DNA from: Bacteroidales bacterium
Lineage (GTDB): Bacteria > Bacteroidota > Bacteroidia > Bacteroidales > Azobacteroidaceae
NCBI GenBank assembly: GCA_020860885.1
Contig: JAJBTS010000307.1
Coordinates: 1 to 7,107 of the forward strand
Direction of reading: 5' to 3'
DNA length: 7,107 nt
Part shown: in pieces, positions 5,096-7,107 of the stretch
How the letters are laid out: the number at the start of each line of letters is the position of its first letter
Numbering within the stretch: position 1 is the first letter of the stretch
Made by a program: the position numbers and the translations under genes
The notes under the pieces: generated by a model
What the model saw: only the letters and a program-made list of their open reading frames with translations
Databases searched by the model: none
What the model was told of the DNA's origin: nothing

Positions 5096-6862
5096 TTATT
5101 CTGACACACAACGAACAGACATACCGGTGCTACGATTGTTGTTGTAGGCTGGATCGATATTGGTACTGTAGAAGGTCAGGCTGTACGCGTCCGTACTACT
5201 AACAGTACTACTCCAGCAGTAGCCGTAGGAACCCACATTGTTCAGATTACCATTGCCGTTGCGAATACCGGCAGCCGGCAAGTAGAGCGACTCTCCTACT
5301 TTATAACCACTACCTGTCCATTGCCACGTACCATTACTTGCATGAATCGCTGCCCATTGTTTTTGAGTCGGGATTTTCCACCCTGCCGGACAGGGATCAT
5401 TCACAGTCTTCGACATAGTAGCATCCTGATTGCCTGTTCCCCACAAAGTATGGTCTTGGGGAGTACGCCAATCATAAGTGCCACTAGTAACTGTAATAAA
5501 TTTACCATATTTATTATTAGTAGATTTAACCTGTCCACGCCCATCCAAATTAGCGGTAGCAACAGCCCCAGATGCAGTGGAACTTGTCCGTTTCTGATGA
5601 CCGTCTGCAATACGTCCCCATTGATATAAATCGCCCAGGATATAGTCGCTATAAGTAAATGGATCACCATTCACCTCATCAGCTCCTAAATTAAAGCACA
5701 TAATATTAAGCCACTCAGTAGAAGAGGTCTTCGCTCCGCAACAACTACAATCCTGCAGGTTCAGCGCAAGACGCACCGTTACATCCGTACCTCCTTCAAA
5801 AGGAGCATTATTATAAATAGCATATAAATAAACTTTAAAACCATTCCTACGTGACAAACCACGCAAATCGGTATTTAAAGACTCCTTAAACTCAACAATA
5901 AGTTCACTGGCTCCGAAAACATTTCCACTAAAATCGGCCCGGGGAGTAATACTCTTAATAGCACGACCCACAGCACTACCTTCTTCCACGTACATAAAAC
6001 GAAGATTACTAACCGTACCGACAGGTGTAAAAGTATAAACCTGAACACCCGAATAAGGAGGAGCTGCAGAAACACCCTGTTCTGTACGAACAGAAAAATC
6101 CGTTTTCTGAGACGCCCGACCCGCCAAAGAACCGCACGAATTCACATTGTCATTCGCAACAGCTATATCAAAGCATGTGCGGCCACTGAAAAGCCCGGTA
6201 CCTGTCTCCATAGTAACAGGATCCGTAGCAGCCGGAGCCTGAATGAAAGTAAAATTCTTGCTGTAACTGCAAGCATCCGTAACTCTAACTACCGCTGCAC
6301 GGGGAGTAGCAGATTCGTTAGCAGAAAAAACAATATCAAAAGTTCCGGCACTCAAATCAGCATTCTCCATAGTAGCATACGCAGCACCTGTCTCTAAAGA
6401 AAAAGACCAGTCTCCTGCCGTAGTACAATCCGTAGTTAAAATAGCAGAACGACTGCCTCCTGTCGAAGGAATTACCGGAATAGAATTACCGTTGTTAATA
6501 ACTATATCGCCCGATCCGCCTTTATTACCGCTATTGCCTCCCGTTCCATCAAAAGCAACCACCCATTTACTTCCATCCCAGAGATAAACGCCCTTACCAG
6601 AACCATCTGCTATGGATTCGTTCGTATTATAAACAATCATACCTTCAGCCATATCCGCCGTACTACCAGTAGTCTCTTCCAGCTGAAAAACATTTACGTC
6701 ATTTAATGAAATACGGGGTAACAACAAACCTTTATTGGAAGATTTCAATTCCAAAACGGCTCCGGAATGAGGATCAGCAAGACTGCCAATAGTCATCTGA
6801 CCCTGAACACAAAAAGGAGCAGACAACCAAAGATAGAGTAACAATTTCGATACTTTTTTCAT
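5096..6862 (-). CDS. DGR variable protein: secreted, FISUMP / C-type-lectin-like C-terminus
   Basis: A 588-residue target protein. Residues 1-22 are a signal peptide (KK, hydrophobic LLLYLWLSAPF, likely cleavage near VQG-Q); no convincing lipobox is seen. Residues ~24-104 carry the 'GAVLELKSSNKGLLLPRI' and 'GMIVYNTNE...GVYLWDGSKWV' pattern common at the N-terminus of Bacteroidetes surface proteins. A Gly/Asn/Ser linker follows (~105-118), then a beta-rich middle with several cysteines, including 'DCSCCGAK' near 371-378. Residues ~386-588 form a FISUMP-type domain ('MCFNLGAD', 'GDLYQWGRIADG', 'DPCPAGWKIPTQKQW', 'LPAAGIRNG', 'GMSVRCVS'), the family in which many DGR lectin-fold variable regions occur. 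VR codes for residues 528-588. Substituted relative to TR are 536, 545, 546, 548, 549, 558, 561, 563, 565, 570, 573 and 579, while the framework (LPAAG, WSSTVSST, GMSVRCVSE) is kept. It is likely a surface ligand-binding protein; the ligand is unknown. It looks more GC-rich than the flanking genes. Confidence 0.92.
   Translation of the reverse strand: MKKVSKLLLYLWLSAPFCVQGQMTIGSLADPHSGAVLELKSSNKGLLLPRISLNDVNVFQLEETTGSTADMAEGMIVYNTNESIADGSGKGVYLWDGSKWVVAFDGTGGNSGNKGGSGDIVINNGNSIPVIPSTGGSRSAILTTDCTTAGDWSFSLETGAAYATMENADLSAGTFDIVFSANESATPRAAVVRVTDACSYSKNFTFIQAPAATDPVTMETGTGLFSGRTCFDIAVANDNVNSCGSLAGRASQKTDFSVRTEQGVSAAPPYSGVQVYTFTPVGTVSNLRFMYVEEGSAVGRAIKSITPRADFSGNVFGASELIVEFKESLNTDLRGLSRRNGFKVYLYAIYNNAPFEGGTDVTVRLALNLQDCSCCGAKTSSTEWLNIMCFNLGADEVNGDPFTYSDYILGDLYQWGRIADGHQKRTSSTASGAVATANLDGRGQVKSTNNKYGKFITVTSGTYDWRTPQDHTLWGTGNQDATMSKTVNDPCPAGWKIPTQKQWAAIHASNGTWQWTGSGYKVGESLYLPAAGIRNGNGNLNNVGSYGYCWSSTVSSTDAYSLTFYSTNIDPAYNNNRSTGMSVRCVSE
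5098..5281 (-). repeat. DGR variable repeat (VR)
   Basis: This is the recipient copy of the TR, filling the last 61 codons of the variable protein and ending in its stop codon. Sense-strand changes from TR: A to C at 5127 and 5175; A to T at 5146, 5170, 5221, 5227 and 5230; A to G at 5155, 5181, 5191, 5217, 5256 and 5257. All three substitution types occur and none affects a TR base other than A. The 3'-most 29 bp (5098-5126) are identical to TR and would contain the initiation-of-mutagenic-homing (IMH) segment. Confidence 0.95.
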
Positions 6863-7013
6863 TTTTAATAAATTAATTAATTGGATTATAAAATTTAGTA
6901 TATAGTTAATTTATAATTATAAGGGTATGTTATTCTTATTTTTAATCAGAGATAATCAATTATTTACACCCTACTTTTCTATCACACTAACTAAACATTG
7001 TTAAAACGGACTA

Positions 7014-7081
7014 TTAAAATATAAAACCCGGAGGGACAGGTTCACCAGGAACCTGTGTCAAACAATGAAATACCCTCCGGG
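7014..7081 (-). terminator. Nested inverted repeat with T-rich tail, likely terminator of an upstream transcript
   Basis: cccggaggg (7027-7035) pairs perfectly with ccctccggg (7073-7081). Directly inside the left arm, acaggttc (7036-7043) pairs with gaacctgt (7049-7056) around a 5-nt loop, leaving a 16-nt one-sided bulge (7057-7072). On the minus strand the structure is followed by TTTTATATTTTAA (7026-7014), so an intrinsic terminator of a transcript entering from the right is most likely. The elaborate fold could also be the 3' end of a small structured RNA. The stretch between it and the variable-protein start (7013-6863) is very AT-rich leader DNA. I looked there for a Bacteroides-type promoter (TTTG / TAnnTTTG) and found no convincing match. 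Confidence 0.6.
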
Positions 7082-7107
7082 CGGGGGTTATACTTATCTT
7101 TTTCTTC

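Larger units (their letters stand above)
2693..6862 (-). mobile_element. Diversity-generating retroelement locus
   Basis: The target gene with VR, MutS-like gene, avd, TR and RT follow one another on one strand with short gaps (110, 12, 149 to TR and 34 bp). This satisfies the DGR definition: RT of the right clade, Avd, and a TR/VR pair with adenine-only mismatches. DGRs retro-home into their own target rather than transpose, so it is labelled an element only in that sense. The neighbours look chromosomal, and no phage structural or integrase gene is visible. Confidence 0.93.

Noticed and set aside
5321..5629. Plus-strand open frames within the variable-protein gene and similar frames elsewhere
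   Set aside because: They are antisense to well-supported genes, have no recognisable motifs and look like shadows.
7027..7081. tRNA-like or riboswitch identity for the right-edge structure
   Set aside because: No TPsiC-like loop, anticodon arm or riboswitch core that I recognise; only the inverted repeats and T tail are supported.

Overview
The window looks like chromosomal DNA of a member of the Bacteroidota, probably order Bacteroidales. The evidence is AT-rich DNA with AT-rich, weakly Shine-Dalgarno-like leaders, a membrane-anchored EEP-family protein and a secreted TlpA-like thioredoxin protein of types common there, and a secreted protein with the 'GAVLELKSSNKGLLLPRI' N-terminus and a FISUMP-type C-terminus typical of that phylum. 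Genus cannot be fixed from the sequence.

The centre of interest is a complete-looking diversity-generating retroelement (DGR), all on the minus strand, in the order: variable protein (6862-5096) with its variable repeat VR (5281-5098); a MutS-domain-I-like accessory gene (4985-4527); an Avd-type four-helix-bundle accessory gene (4514-4170); the template repeat TR (4021-3838); and the reverse transcriptase (3803-2693). TR and VR align without gaps over 184 bp and differ at 13 positions. All 13 are adenines in the TR sense strand, the diagnostic signature of A-targeted mutagenic retrohoming. They change 12 residues of the last 61 of the variable protein and no change is silent. A perfect 7-bp inverted repeat with a 2-nt loop starts one base after the variable protein's stop codon. 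No such hairpin follows TR. This matches the position of the target-marking hairpin in characterised DGRs.

The RT is the odd part. All key motifs are present (LKLD, GLPIGNLTSQ, YVDD), but two homopolymer A runs (A9 and A8) are each one base short of the frame needed, so the gene reads as three fragments. It is either a recently broken RT beside a clearly diversified target, a gene rescued by transcriptional slippage, or two homopolymer sequencing errors. The segment just upstream of TR also appears to keep decayed homology to the variable protein, suggesting how TR arose.

Flanks: the left end (3-1061, plus strand) carries the 3' part of a membrane-anchored endonuclease/exonuclease/phosphatase-family gene, followed by stacked terminator-like hairpins. 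A secreted thioredoxin-fold protein (2588-1281, minus) lies downstream of the RT and converges on it. Neither looks like part of the DGR. At the right end a nested inverted repeat (7027-7081) with a T-rich tail on the minus strand probably ends a transcript that enters from outside the window, before the variable-protein leader (7013-6863). No tRNA, rRNA, CRISPR array or insertion sequence was seen.
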